Assembly: GCA_016787565.1 (NCBI GenBank)
Contig: JAEUUG010000003.1
Coordinates: 558,001-622,000 of the forward strand
DNA length: 64,000 nt
Reading direction: 5' to 3'
DNA from: Cyclobacteriaceae bacterium
Lineage (GTDB): Bacteria; Bacteroidota; Bacteroidia; Cytophagales; Cyclobacteriaceae
In this document: one piece after another, positions 57,293 to 64,000 of the stretch
How positions within the stretch are numbered: the stretch's first letter is position 1
Layout of the letters: each line of letters opens with the position of its first letter
Translations under genes and position numbers: made by a program
The notes under the pieces: model-generated
The model's database searches: none
Told to the model about the DNA's origin: nothing
Seen by the model: only the letters and a program-made list of their open reading frames with translations

Positions 57293-59236
57293 TTATTTTT
57301 TTGAAATAGACGAGAGTATTAGTTTAGCCTGCTGATTGCCTAATGAAGAGGCTTGTTTTAAATCACTTTCAGCTTTTGGTACCCTTCCCAGTTCTAGCAT
57401 TACCTTGCCGCGTTCCAAATAGGCAAGTGCATTTTCTTTATCTAATTGAATAGCTTCGTCAAGGGTTTTGCGAGCGTCATCATAATGCCTTCCGCTTGAA
57501 TACAACATCGCCTGTAGGGTAAGCAAATAGGAATGATCTGATTTTTTTGCATCTAACCTACTATTCCGTACGGCCCTTAAAATATCCCTTTTTATCGGAT
57601 CCCATTCTTGTTGTGCCATATGTATCTTAAATTTTTGCACATAACCTTCGGTAAAGACCGGAACCATATCTGTGAGCTTGGAAAGATAGTATAATGCTTG
57701 AACCGTATCTGGCCTAATTAATACCGAGTCGATTTGTTTTTTCAAGTCAATGAAATCCAAATATTGTTGATTTCCTGACACGGCAAAATCTAGTGAAGCT
57801 TCTAGCGGTTGGTTGTTTTTCTGGTAGGCAAATGCCCGATAACTCAATACCTCTTTATTCAAGCTATCGTGTTTCAGATAATTTGTAAAATCCGAAATTG
57901 ACTGAGTGAGTTGGTTAACATAGAAATAAGAAACTCCTCGAATACGATAAATGATAAATGACTCAGGGTTTAACTGTAAAACTTTTGTAAGGTCAACAAT
58001 GGACTGTTCCCATTGTTTTAATTCTTGTTCATATATCGCCCGCTTCTTGTAGGCATCTGCGATTTGATTGTCTAGTCCAATCGCAATCGAATAAAATTTG
58101 AGAGCCTGAGCATGTTCACCTTTATGTTCATAAGCAACAGCCTTAAGGTACGTGGCAAGTGGTTCGCGGTTTGGATTGGAGGTTTCATCAATTAGGGTGA
58201 TGCTTTTGTCGTACGCACCAGTGATGAGATAACAATAGGCTTGTTGGATTTTTGCTCCATCATTTTCAGGCAATCCATAAACCCGGGTTAGTGTATATGC
58301 ACCGGCATTTTGAATATCAATTTTCTTATCCAACCAAGATTGTTGACCCGCGAAATTATTGTCACTGGTTGTAGTTACCTTTATTATTTTCTGAAAATCA
58401 GAGAATGCTTGCGAAAAGTTCTCTAAATCTGTTGCGTACACACCTCTGTAAAAATAGGCCATTAAATTGTTCGGACTAACAGATATGAGATTAGTCAGAT
58501 CACGAATGCATTGGTTTTTATCAAATTCATAGTTCAGAATACTTCTAAAGAGTAAAGCATTTTTTTGAAGCGAATCATAAGCCAGTACTTGATTAAGATG
58601 ATGTAATGCTGACGGTAAGTTTTTTTTCGTGATGAGGTCAAGGATGGCCAGTTTAATTCGGGCATTGTGAAAGAGACTGTCCACAGTAAGACAATCAGTA
58701 TAGTTATGGATGGCACCTTTTAGTTGCTGCTGTGTCAAATTTATATCTCCTTTAATGTAATAGGCCGTTGCCTTGCCTTTGTTTAACTTGATGGCCTTGT
58801 TTATAGCTTGTTCGCTTTCGGGGAGTTTATTTTGAAGGTAATTCACCTTTGCCAATTCAACATATCCTTCATAAAAATCCGGATGAAGTTTCAAGACAGC
58901 CTGAAGGTCCTGTAAAGAAGCCCTAAATTTTTTTAACTGCTTTCGGGCTACTGCCCGAAAATAATAGGCCTGCCAGAGCAAGGAATCTTTTTTTAGTACT
59001 TCGGAAAAATCAGATTCAGCTCGCTCTGGATTATTCTCCATTAAATTATTTAGACCTTCGTTAAAATCGGCCTGGAGTCGACCTTCCATTTTCCAGTCAA
59101 GTTTTATTTCTTCATATTCCCAAAATCTGCTCGTGGAGAATTCTGTAAAGGCTTCGGTAAGCATTGGATTTTGAGAGAATGATGGATAAACCCCAATACT
59201 ATAGAGGATAAAAATGAAGCTAACTTTTATTGTCAT
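57293..59236 (-). CDS. Large exported tetratricopeptide-repeat protein
   Basis: A 647-residue protein with a signal peptide (VSFIFILYSIGVYPSFSQ). At least 12 TPR units follow: examples are LWQAYYFRAVARKQLKKFRA, NLMAYFYRGVYATDLENFSQ, IADAYKKRAIYEQELKQWEQ and ALAYLERGKVMLELGRVPKA. It is probably a periplasmic scaffold. The gene is AT-rich with many TTT/AAA codons relative to the housekeeping genes, in line with the accessory character of this end of the window. Partner and role are unknown. Confidence 0.85.
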   Translation of the reverse strand: MTIKVSFIFILYSIGVYPSFSQNPMLTEAFTEFSTSRFWEYEEIKLDWKMEGRLQADFNEGLNNLMENNPERAESDFSEVLKKDSLLWQAYYFRAVARKQLKKFRASLQDLQAVLKLHPDFYEGYVELAKVNYLQNKLPESEQAINKAIKLNKGKATAYYIKGDINLTQQQLKGAIHNYTDCLTVDSLFHNARIKLAILDLITKKNLPSALHHLNQVLAYDSLQKNALLFRSILNYEFDKNQCIRDLTNLISVSPNNLMAYFYRGVYATDLENFSQAFSDFQKIIKVTTTSDNNFAGQQSWLDKKIDIQNAGAYTLTRVYGLPENDGAKIQQAYCYLITGAYDKSITLIDETSNPNREPLATYLKAVAYEHKGEHAQALKFYSIAIGLDNQIADAYKKRAIYEQELKQWEQSIVDLTKVLQLNPESFIIYRIRGVSYFYVNQLTQSISDFTNYLKHDSLNKEVLSYRAFAYQKNNQPLEASLDFAVSGNQQYLDFIDLKKQIDSVLIRPDTVQALYYLSKLTDMVPVFTEGYVQKFKIHMAQQEWDPIKRDILRAVRNSRLDAKKSDHSYLLTLQAMLYSSGRHYDDARKTLDEAIQLDKENALAYLERGKVMLELGRVPKAESDLKQASSLGNQQAKLILSSISKK

Positions 59237-59292
59237 TCAGAAGTAAGTGATATCCAAATGTAATTTTTTTTTGAATTAAAACTACCTCCATT

Positions 59293-59409
59293 ACACACAT
59301 GTCTTAGGTATTAAATGTTCAGTATCGCGAAAGCAATGGCAGGGCTCACCCCAACTGGCGCAAGTCCCCAACTGGCGCAAGTCTTAGGAAGGCGAGATGG
59401 CATGTGTGT
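59293..59409. repeat. REP-like element B with a 17-bp tandem repeat
   Basis: The inverted repeats ACACACATG (59293-59301) and CATGTGTGT (59401-59409) bound the element. Inside are AGGGCTCACC (59341-59350) and GCGAGATGG (59392-59400), as in element A, here separated by 41 bases. The insert includes CCCAACTGGCGCAAGTC twice in direct tandem (59350-59366 and 59367-59383). GTCTTAGG also occurs twice (59301-59308, 59381-59388). It lies between the TPR gene and the RAYT gene. Confidence 0.6.
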
Positions 59410-59494
59410 GACTTGTGCCTGTGCAATGGTATATTTAGCATATTGTAACTTCTCTGCATAACCGATAATTTTGATAATAATCACCCCGTTAGCC

Positions 59495-59923
59495 ATGAGC
59501 CGCAAATACAAGATCCGAGATCAGGATAAACTTTATTTCGTCACCTTCACCGTTGTTTACTGGCTGGATGTTTTCATTCGAAGAGAGTATCGTGATATAT
59601 TTCTGGCTAGCCTACGGTATTGTCAGCAGCATAAAGGATTGGAGGTTTGTGCATATTGTATTATTTCAAGCCATGTTCATTTAATCATTGGCCGGCATGG
59701 AGAGGCATCGCTGGAAAGCATTATCCGGGATATTAAGAAATATACATCATTCAAGATAATTGAGGCCATACGGAAAAACCCACAGGAAAGTCGCAAGGAA
59801 ATATTGATAATGCTCTTTGAAAAGGCCGGGACGCTAAACCGTAATAATACCCGGCACCAATTCTGGCAGCAACATAATCACCCCCTCGCCTTTGTTGGTC
59901 TTCTTGACCAACAAACGAGATGA
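59495..59923 (+). CDS. RAYT (REP-associated tyrosine transposase), 3'-truncated
   Basis: A 142-residue IS200/Y1-type protein from the ATG at 59495 (MSRKYKIRDQDKLYFVTFTV). The HUH motif is present in CIISSHVHLIIGRHG, followed by the family block IIRDIKKYTSFKIIEAIRKN and QFWQQHNHP. Family members then continue with a DYIHxNPV-type segment bearing the catalytic Tyr. Here the sequence breaks into the palindrome of element C, which encodes PLAFVGLLDQQTR and a stop. The enzyme is probably inactive. It is listed as a CDS because the frame is intact. Confidence 0.8.
   Translation: MSRKYKIRDQDKLYFVTFTVVYWLDVFIRREYRDIFLASLRYCQQHKGLEVCAYCIISSHVHLIIGRHGEASLESIIRDIKKYTSFKIIEAIRKNPQESRKEILIMLFEKAGTLNRNNTRHQFWQQHNHPLAFVGLLDQQTR
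59885..59919. repeat. REP-like element C (3' end of the RAYT frame)
   Basis: A perfect 10-bp stem TTTGTTGGTC-TTCTT-GACCAACAAA is extended by CTCG / CGAG with a CC bulge. ATGAG follows. It shares ACCAACAARCGAGATG with element A. Confidence 0.75.
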
Positions 59924-60002
59924 GCGGGATAACAGGTAAAGGGATTAACAGAATGAAGGATAGATTAAAATGTTCGTTTGAAAGAATAAATAGATTCCCA
60001 TG

Positions 60003-60046
60003 CTTGTTGGTGAGCCACGCACTCGCTTTCGCACAACACCAACAAG
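60003..60046. repeat. REP-like element D
   Basis: CTTGTTGGTG (60003-60012) and CACCAACAAG (60037-60046) form a perfect 10-bp stem around a 24-base loop containing GCACTCGCTTTCGCAC. The TTGTTGGT/ACCAACAA arms are the same as in element C. It lies downstream of the RAYT gene. Confidence 0.7.
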
Positions 60047-60156
60047 GGCAGGGTTCCTACATTCTATATTATTATTTACTTAAAACCTTTAAATTTACAA
60101 CTTTGACTATTGCGCGAAATATCAGAGTGAGTTACTTGAAATGGAAAAAATAAATT

Positions 60157-60960
60157 ATGAAGATAGTTATTGCCGTTGTTTTTATTCTTTTAAACATTAC
60201 TAATTATAGCGCAAGAGGTCAGGATAATCCTCAATCTTTTCTCCATCGTTTATCCATTACTCCAAGAGCAGGTTTCTCCTTTTCGAAGCTTCTGAATGCC
60301 CAGACCCCATCGCGGTGTGATGAATGTACATTTGAGCAGAAATCGCTTAAAGATGTAAACTATGATATTGTACTGGAGGTAAATGTTGCCATCCGTTGGT
60401 CTGTCATTTCGGGATACAGTACTGTTACCAAAGGGACGGAAGCCGAGTATGAGTTGTTGGTTGTAAATGAGACATATTTTGAGAATAAAAAGACAATCGT
60501 AACGGTAAAGAATAGTTATAATGTTTTGCCACTTTGGGTTCGGTATCGCTACACAGTTGATAAATTTGACTTCTTTGCTGATGCCGGATTTTATTACGCT
60601 TTCCTGAAAAATAGTCAACTCAATTTTCGGTATACTGATTTCTCGGGTTATTGGGGTTCATTCGACCGTACCGCGAATGCAGGGTATGATTCTGAAACAA
60701 ATATGTACTCAACTAATGCAAGTGATTATGGATGGATGGTTGGACTTGGGTTGGAATTTGTCATAACGCCTGCATTGGGTATCCAATTTAATCCTCAGGT
60801 TTCGGTGGGTTTGCAGAAGTTGGATAGGGTCAACTCCAATCGGGTAATACGTTCTCCCAATGATTTGCGAGATTTATGGGTTGAAGATTATTTTGGGGTG
60901 AGTTCAAATTCGCGCAACGTAGTTTTCTCTTTGAATTTTGGTTTGCGATATAAATTTTAA
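60157..60960 (+). CDS. Outer-membrane beta-barrel protein
   Basis: A 267-residue protein with a signal peptide (IVIAVVFILLNITNYSARGQ). The mature part has alternating amphipathic strands (LSITPRAGFSFSKLL, VLPLWVRYRYTVDKFDFFAD, YGWMVGLGLEFVITPALGIQ) and ends in NVVFSLNFGLRYKF, with a terminal Phe as expected for Bam-dependent barrels. Cys54 and Cys57 (RCDECTF) may pair in a loop. It resembles PorT/OmpW-size barrels, but no specific family is assigned. The next gene starts 29 bases downstream. Confidence 0.75.
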   Translation: MKIVIAVVFILLNITNYSARGQDNPQSFLHRLSITPRAGFSFSKLLNAQTPSRCDECTFEQKSLKDVNYDIVLEVNVAIRWSVISGYSTVTKGTEAEYELLVVNETYFENKKTIVTVKNSYNVLPLWVRYRYTVDKFDFFADAGFYYAFLKNSQLNFRYTDFSGYWGSFDRTANAGYDSETNMYSTNASDYGWMVGLGLEFVITPALGIQFNPQVSVGLQKLDRVNSNRVIRSPNDLRDLWVEDYFGVSSNSRNVVFSLNFGLRYKF

Positions 60961-60989
60961 ACGGCTGTTACAAAATTTCTAATTTAATA

Positions 60990-61580
60990 ATGAAGAATTT
61001 AGAAAGTAGGTTGTTGCGATATAGTAAATGTATTTTAGTCACACTATTCGCTCTGGCAAGTGGCTGTGGCACTTCTGATCTGGAACCTCAAAATGTGGTG
61101 GTTTATACCATTGATGGGGAAGATCAACATGTAACATTTGTTTCTGCCATATTTTCCTCATTTGATATTTGGGTTCCCTATAACGTGATTGAAATTGATT
61201 TCAACAATAATACTTCAAGTCAATTGGAGTTGAATGTTTTCAATTTCGAATTTCAGGAACCACCAAATGAAGGCTTACTTACCGGATCTTATTTTAATCT
61301 TGACCCGGAAGGAACAGGATCAAACGGCAAACCGCTTTGCCGGGATGACCCGGAATATGGTGAAGTATGTGCTGAGGTAGACGCCTGGCTCAGGTATAAG
61401 TCGAAAGGAAGCTTTTGGCTCATCGAAAATGATTCCAGAAACAGTTTCAATATAACCCAGTGCAATACCAAGATGCATTCCATATCCGGTGATTTTGATA
61501 TGGTTTTAGCTAATTCCTTAAATGAAGAACTTGCGGTAAAGGGTACATTCAAGAATGTTCAGTATACTGTTTGGAGATGA
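60990..61580 (+). CDS. Lipoprotein of unknown function
   Basis: A 196-residue protein with a lipoprotein signal (CILVTLFALASGCGTSDLEP). The mature part is a beta-rich domain with VVVYTIDGEDQHVTFVSAIF near the start and NEELAVKGTFKNVQYTVW at the end, a layout seen in Bacteroidota lipoproteins of the DUF6252 kind. Four further Cys are present (LCRDD, EVCAE, TQCNT and the lipid Cys). It follows the barrel gene by 29 bases and may be its surface partner. Confidence 0.7.
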   Translation: MKNLESRLLRYSKCILVTLFALASGCGTSDLEPQNVVVYTIDGEDQHVTFVSAIFSSFDIWVPYNVIEIDFNNNTSSQLELNVFNFEFQEPPNEGLLTGSYFNLDPEGTGSNGKPLCRDDPEYGEVCAEVDAWLRYKSKGSFWLIENDSRNSFNITQCNTKMHSISGDFDMVLANSLNEELAVKGTFKNVQYTVWR

Positions 61581-61723
61581 GGTTGTCAAGTATTTGAAAA
61601 TTGTCGCATTGAATTTATTACATTCTTCAAAGTATGTGGATAGAAATTGAATGAACACGTTGTGAGGTGGAAAATCTTATTTCCAGTCCGAAGCGGATAA
61701 GATTAAACAAAATTGAAGCAGTA

Positions 61724-61763
61724 AAATCCTAAGGGTTAATACCTCAAGGACCCCTTCGGATTT
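61724..61763 (+). terminator. Hairpin upstream of the DUF4199 gene
   Basis: AAATCC-T-AAGGG (61724-61735) pairs with CCCTT-C-GGATTT (61752-61763), with one T/C mismatch and a 16-base loop. TTTAGTTTC follows weakly. It lies 144 bases after the lipoprotein stop and 46 before the next start. Confidence 0.4.
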
Positions 61764-61809
61764 AGTTTCGGCAAGAAATGTTTTGCCTTACCTTATTAAA
61801 TGCTTAGAT

Positions 61810-62340
61810 ATGAAAAAGGTAATTTTAAAATACGGCATACTAGCAGGTTCTATTCTTTCTTTTGTATTGGTCATTACACAACCCCTTTTCCGCAATGGGG
61901 TATTAAATCTAAATAATGGAGTTTATGTTGGTGTGCCCAGTACGTTAATTGCTATGTCTGTAGTGTTTTTTGGTATTAAGAGATTTCGCGACCATCATCG
62001 TAAGGGCCAAATCACCTTTATAAAGGCCTTCGTTCTAGGTAGTTTGATTGTACTGTTGGCTGCTGTAATCCATGGCCTTACCTGGGAGGTGTATCATAAC
62101 CTAATCGCTCCGGATTTTATCGAGTGGTTCCAAAATGCTCAGGTGGAAAAATTGATAAAAGAAGGTACCAATGAGTCGGAATTAATAAAGGCACGTGAAG
62201 AGATGGATAGATTTGCCAAACTTTATAAAAATCCCTGGGTTCGATTTGGTTTTACCCTTACGGAGACTATCCCTTTGGGACTATTGATTACTCTCATTAG
62301 CGCGTGGATATTACGCAAGAAGGAAATTCCATTGGCTTGA
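61810..62340 (+). CDS. DUF4199 family membrane protein
   Basis: A 176-residue protein from the ATG at 61810 (MKKVILKYGILAGSILSFVL); the upstream in-frame start adds 9 unlikely residues. It has four hydrophobic helices (first GILAGSILSFVLVITQ, last LTETIPLGLLITLISAWIL). The cytoplasmic motif FGIKRFRDHHRKGQITFIKA after helix 2 is the DUF4199 signature of Bacteroidota. Function unknown. No obvious operon. Confidence 0.82.
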   Translation: MKKVILKYGILAGSILSFVLVITQPLFRNGVLNLNNGVYVGVPSTLIAMSVVFFGIKRFRDHHRKGQITFIKAFVLGSLIVLLAAVIHGLTWEVYHNLIAPDFIEWFQNAQVEKLIKEGTNESELIKAREEMDRFAKLYKNPWVRFGFTLTETIPLGLLITLISAWILRKKEIPLA

Positions 62341-62499
62341 TTTTGTGTAAACGTAGCAAGCACGCCCCAACGTCAAAGACAAAAATGAAATTTGGGTTAA
62401 AGGAAGAAACCCGCATCTCAACTAGTCACCACCGCCCTAAACAGAGACACGGCTCAACATCATTGGTGTTTGAAGAGATCGCAGAGTTCCGAAGCTTAG

Positions 62500-62775
62500 A
62501 CTCCGCTCGGACCTCATGAAAGCCGAAAGGCATTTGACTGGTATAAAAATAACCGAAGAGGACTAGGATCAGAGTATTTAGATGAAGTGGACGAATACTA
62601 TGCTCGGATTGCTCAAAATCCTTTACAGTATTAATCCTATAGAAACCAAAGGATCGCTGTTATGCAGCGATTCCCATATAAGATTGTTTATGAGGTTGAG
62701 CAAAATGAAAGTATTGTGGTATATGCAGTATATCACGACAAGCGAAATCCTGTAACGCTAGCTGAACGAGAGTAA
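62500..62775 (+). pseudogene. RelE/ParE-family toxin gene, decayed
   Basis: The gap 62341-62870 contains a frame reading AFDWYKNNRRGLGSEYLDEV (from 62530), then YYARIAQNPLQY, an in-frame TAA at 62632-62634, then NQRIAVMQRFPYKIVYEVEQ and VVYAVYHDKRNP, ending TAA at 62773-62775. The RFPYxIxYEV and HDKRNP motifs identify the RelE/ParE plasmid-stabilisation family. The N-terminal 15-20 residues are missing: a TAG at 62497 precedes the frame, and no antitoxin gene is recognisable upstream. It is a remnant of a type II toxin-antitoxin pair. Confidence 0.82.
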
Positions 62776-62870
62776 CCTCATCTCGCCCAAATCAAAGGTT
62801 AGACAAACTCACCCATTAATATTTATTATTTTTAAAACTTTTAACTGTTAACATTTTATCAGTGAAAGTA

Positions 62871-63932
62871 ATGTTCACAATTCTCGGTATACTAGCCTTT
62901 GCTGCACTTTTATTTTTGATTAGTTTTTTCATACGCCTCGGCAAGCCTGTTAATGCAGCGCTGTCCGATTCATATTATCATCATGGCTGGAAAAGGAAGA
63001 TCATTTATTCTCCGATGGGAAACTGGTTTGAACTGGGTTATCATGAAACGGAGGCGGATCCTTCAACATTTCAGGTGCTTTCGAAGGAGTTCGGAAAGGA
63101 TAACCGATTTATTTTTTGGAAAGGCAGACAGCAGCAGGTTGATCATGCAACGTTTGAGATCGATGCGAATGGTACACCTAAAGATGCATCACAGGTGTAT
63201 TATCATTTTACCTACCAAAACTCCCTCCTCATTATCGAAGGCGCTGATCCCAAAACCTATCGCCCGCATATTTTCAACCCGGAAACATATTATCAGCGGT
63301 GGGGTCTCGATGATTATGCTGTTTTTCTTGAAGGAAAAAAACTTGATGTAGATCGACAAACATTTAATCAACTCAACAGCACCCTTGCTATCGACAGCAG
63401 TCATGTTTACATCATTACGCATAACAGCGCTGCTTCCACTTCAGCACAGGTTTTAAAAACGATGCCAAATCCGGGAGGTACGGCAACAGCTATTAATAAC
63501 TACCACGCGCGCATTGGTAATACCATTTTAGTATCCAATTGGAAAAACAATTTTGCCAGTCACACATTCAAGGCTATAGACTCCATCCGTGTGCTGGATG
63601 AAAGAAACATAGTCGTTAATGATATTCTCCTCAGCGATGGAAAAATTATAGCCGATGTGGATTTGTCAACGTTCGAAGTTGTTAATCGGGAATATCTGAA
63701 GGACAAAAGAAATGTTTATTACGATACGGAATTAATATTGTCTGCAGACCCGCAGAGTTTTACGCCAGTACTGGAAGATTACGCCAAAGACAATCAATAT
63801 GTTTACTATAAAACAAAAATACTCGAAGGGGCAGATCCTAAGACGTTTGCTTTTAATTATGCTACGGGAATCGGTTCCGATAGTAAACTTTTCTTTAAAG
63901 ATGGGGAGTTGGTGAACGATAATAAAAAGTAG
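62871..63932 (+). CDS. DKNYY-family protein, membrane-anchored
   Basis: A 353-residue protein from the ATG at 62871; a GTG at 62862 would add three residues. The N-terminal helix FTILGILAFAALLFLISFFI is a signal anchor. The rest consists of DKNYY-type repeats, in which a DxxxVYY motif is followed by GADPxTF: DKRNVYYDTELILSADPQSF and DNQYVYYKTKILEGADPKTF are the clearest, with IIEGADPKTYRPHIF and DDYAVFLEGKKLDVDRQTF earlier. DKNYY proteins are of unknown function, and some are surface lipoproteins. Confidence 0.82.
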   Translation: MFTILGILAFAALLFLISFFIRLGKPVNAALSDSYYHHGWKRKIIYSPMGNWFELGYHETEADPSTFQVLSKEFGKDNRFIFWKGRQQQVDHATFEIDANGTPKDASQVYYHFTYQNSLLIIEGADPKTYRPHIFNPETYYQRWGLDDYAVFLEGKKLDVDRQTFNQLNSTLAIDSSHVYIITHNSAASTSAQVLKTMPNPGGTATAINNYHARIGNTILVSNWKNNFASHTFKAIDSIRVLDERNIVVNDILLSDGKIIADVDLSTFEVVNREYLKDKRNVYYDTELILSADPQSFTPVLEDYAKDNQYVYYKTKILEGADPKTFAFNYATGIGSDSKLFFKDGELVNDNKK

Positions 63933-63961
63933 CGGTCACTCAGATTAGTTACCGAAACCCG

Positions 63962-64000
63962 CTATCGGCCTTCCAAACCAAAAATAAATCCGCCCTTGAA
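63962..64000 (-). CDS. Possible C-terminus of a gene entering from the right
   Basis: On the minus strand, 12 codons before a TAG at 63962-63964 read FKGGFIFGLEGR. A convergent gene ending 29 bases after the DKNYY stop is plausible, but so short a tail proves nothing. Confidence 0.25.
   Translation of the reverse strand, partial: FKGGFIFGLEGR

Noticed and set aside
59293-60046. CRISPR array in the repeat-rich zone
   Set aside because: Repeats are palindromic, unevenly spaced and few; there are no regular spacers and no cas genes.

Overview
The window looks like chromosome of a member of the Bacteroidota, most likely order Cytophagales. The signs are a TonB-dependent receptor with a carboxypeptidase-regulatory-like N-terminal domain, a SprB-repeat lipoprotein, a GldL-like small membrane protein, DUF4199 and DUF6913 family proteins, many exported proteins opening with short Lys-rich signal peptides, and start codons usually lacking a Shine-Dalgarno sequence. 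This assignment rests on gene content; no rRNA or tRNA gene was seen.

Layout. 1-8.5 kb: a metal-responsive pair (TonB receptor running off the left edge plus a DtxR/MntR-type regulator with a palindromic operator), a glycosyltransferase, dapD, a DUF3108 protein, mscL, 3-hydroxyacyl-CoA dehydrogenase, an ArsC-fold protein lacking its catalytic Cys, and a sterol-desaturase-like enzyme. 8.5-16.2 kb: topoisomerase IV (parE, parC), an OmpA protein and a large sensor kinase. 16.2-25.5 kb: GH1 glycosidase, M15 peptidase, SDR, pckA, then POT and OPT peptide transporters. 25.6-32.5 kb: groES-groEL with a possible sigma-54 promoter, dapA, ligA, and a GC-rich structured intergenic element. 32.5-41.4 kb: M1 peptidase, an ECF sigma/anti-sigma/Spy-like/outer-membrane cassette, serC, a zinc-ribbon potassium channel, and a SerB-SerA fusion. 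41.5-43.3 kb: an arsenic methylation operon. 43.3-56.7 kb: transketolase in two polypeptides separated by a VWA protein, Bcp peroxiredoxin, M23 and M48 peptidases, a DEDDh exonuclease, Mpl ligase and dnaB. 56.7-64 kb: an accessory zone with TPR proteins, REP-like palindromes, a truncated RAYT transposase, and a decayed RelE/ParE toxin gene.

How the genes fit together. dapD, dapA and mpl all serve meso-diaminopimelate and peptidoglycan metabolism. serC and the SerB-SerA fusion supply all three serine-biosynthesis activities within 4.5 kb. POT, OPT and several exported peptidases suggest peptide use as nutrient, and pckA would let amino-acid carbon enter gluconeogenesis. Arsenic is handled by methylation and N-acetylation; no efflux pump is visible here.

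Most of the window is ordinary housekeeping sequence. The least explained signals are: the ParC tail, with two QxSLF motifs and an A10 run opening basic alternative frames; the REP/RAYT zone at 57-60 kb; the three-hairpin element at 32.3 kb; and the promoter-like array upstream of groES. No clearly new multigene system was identified.
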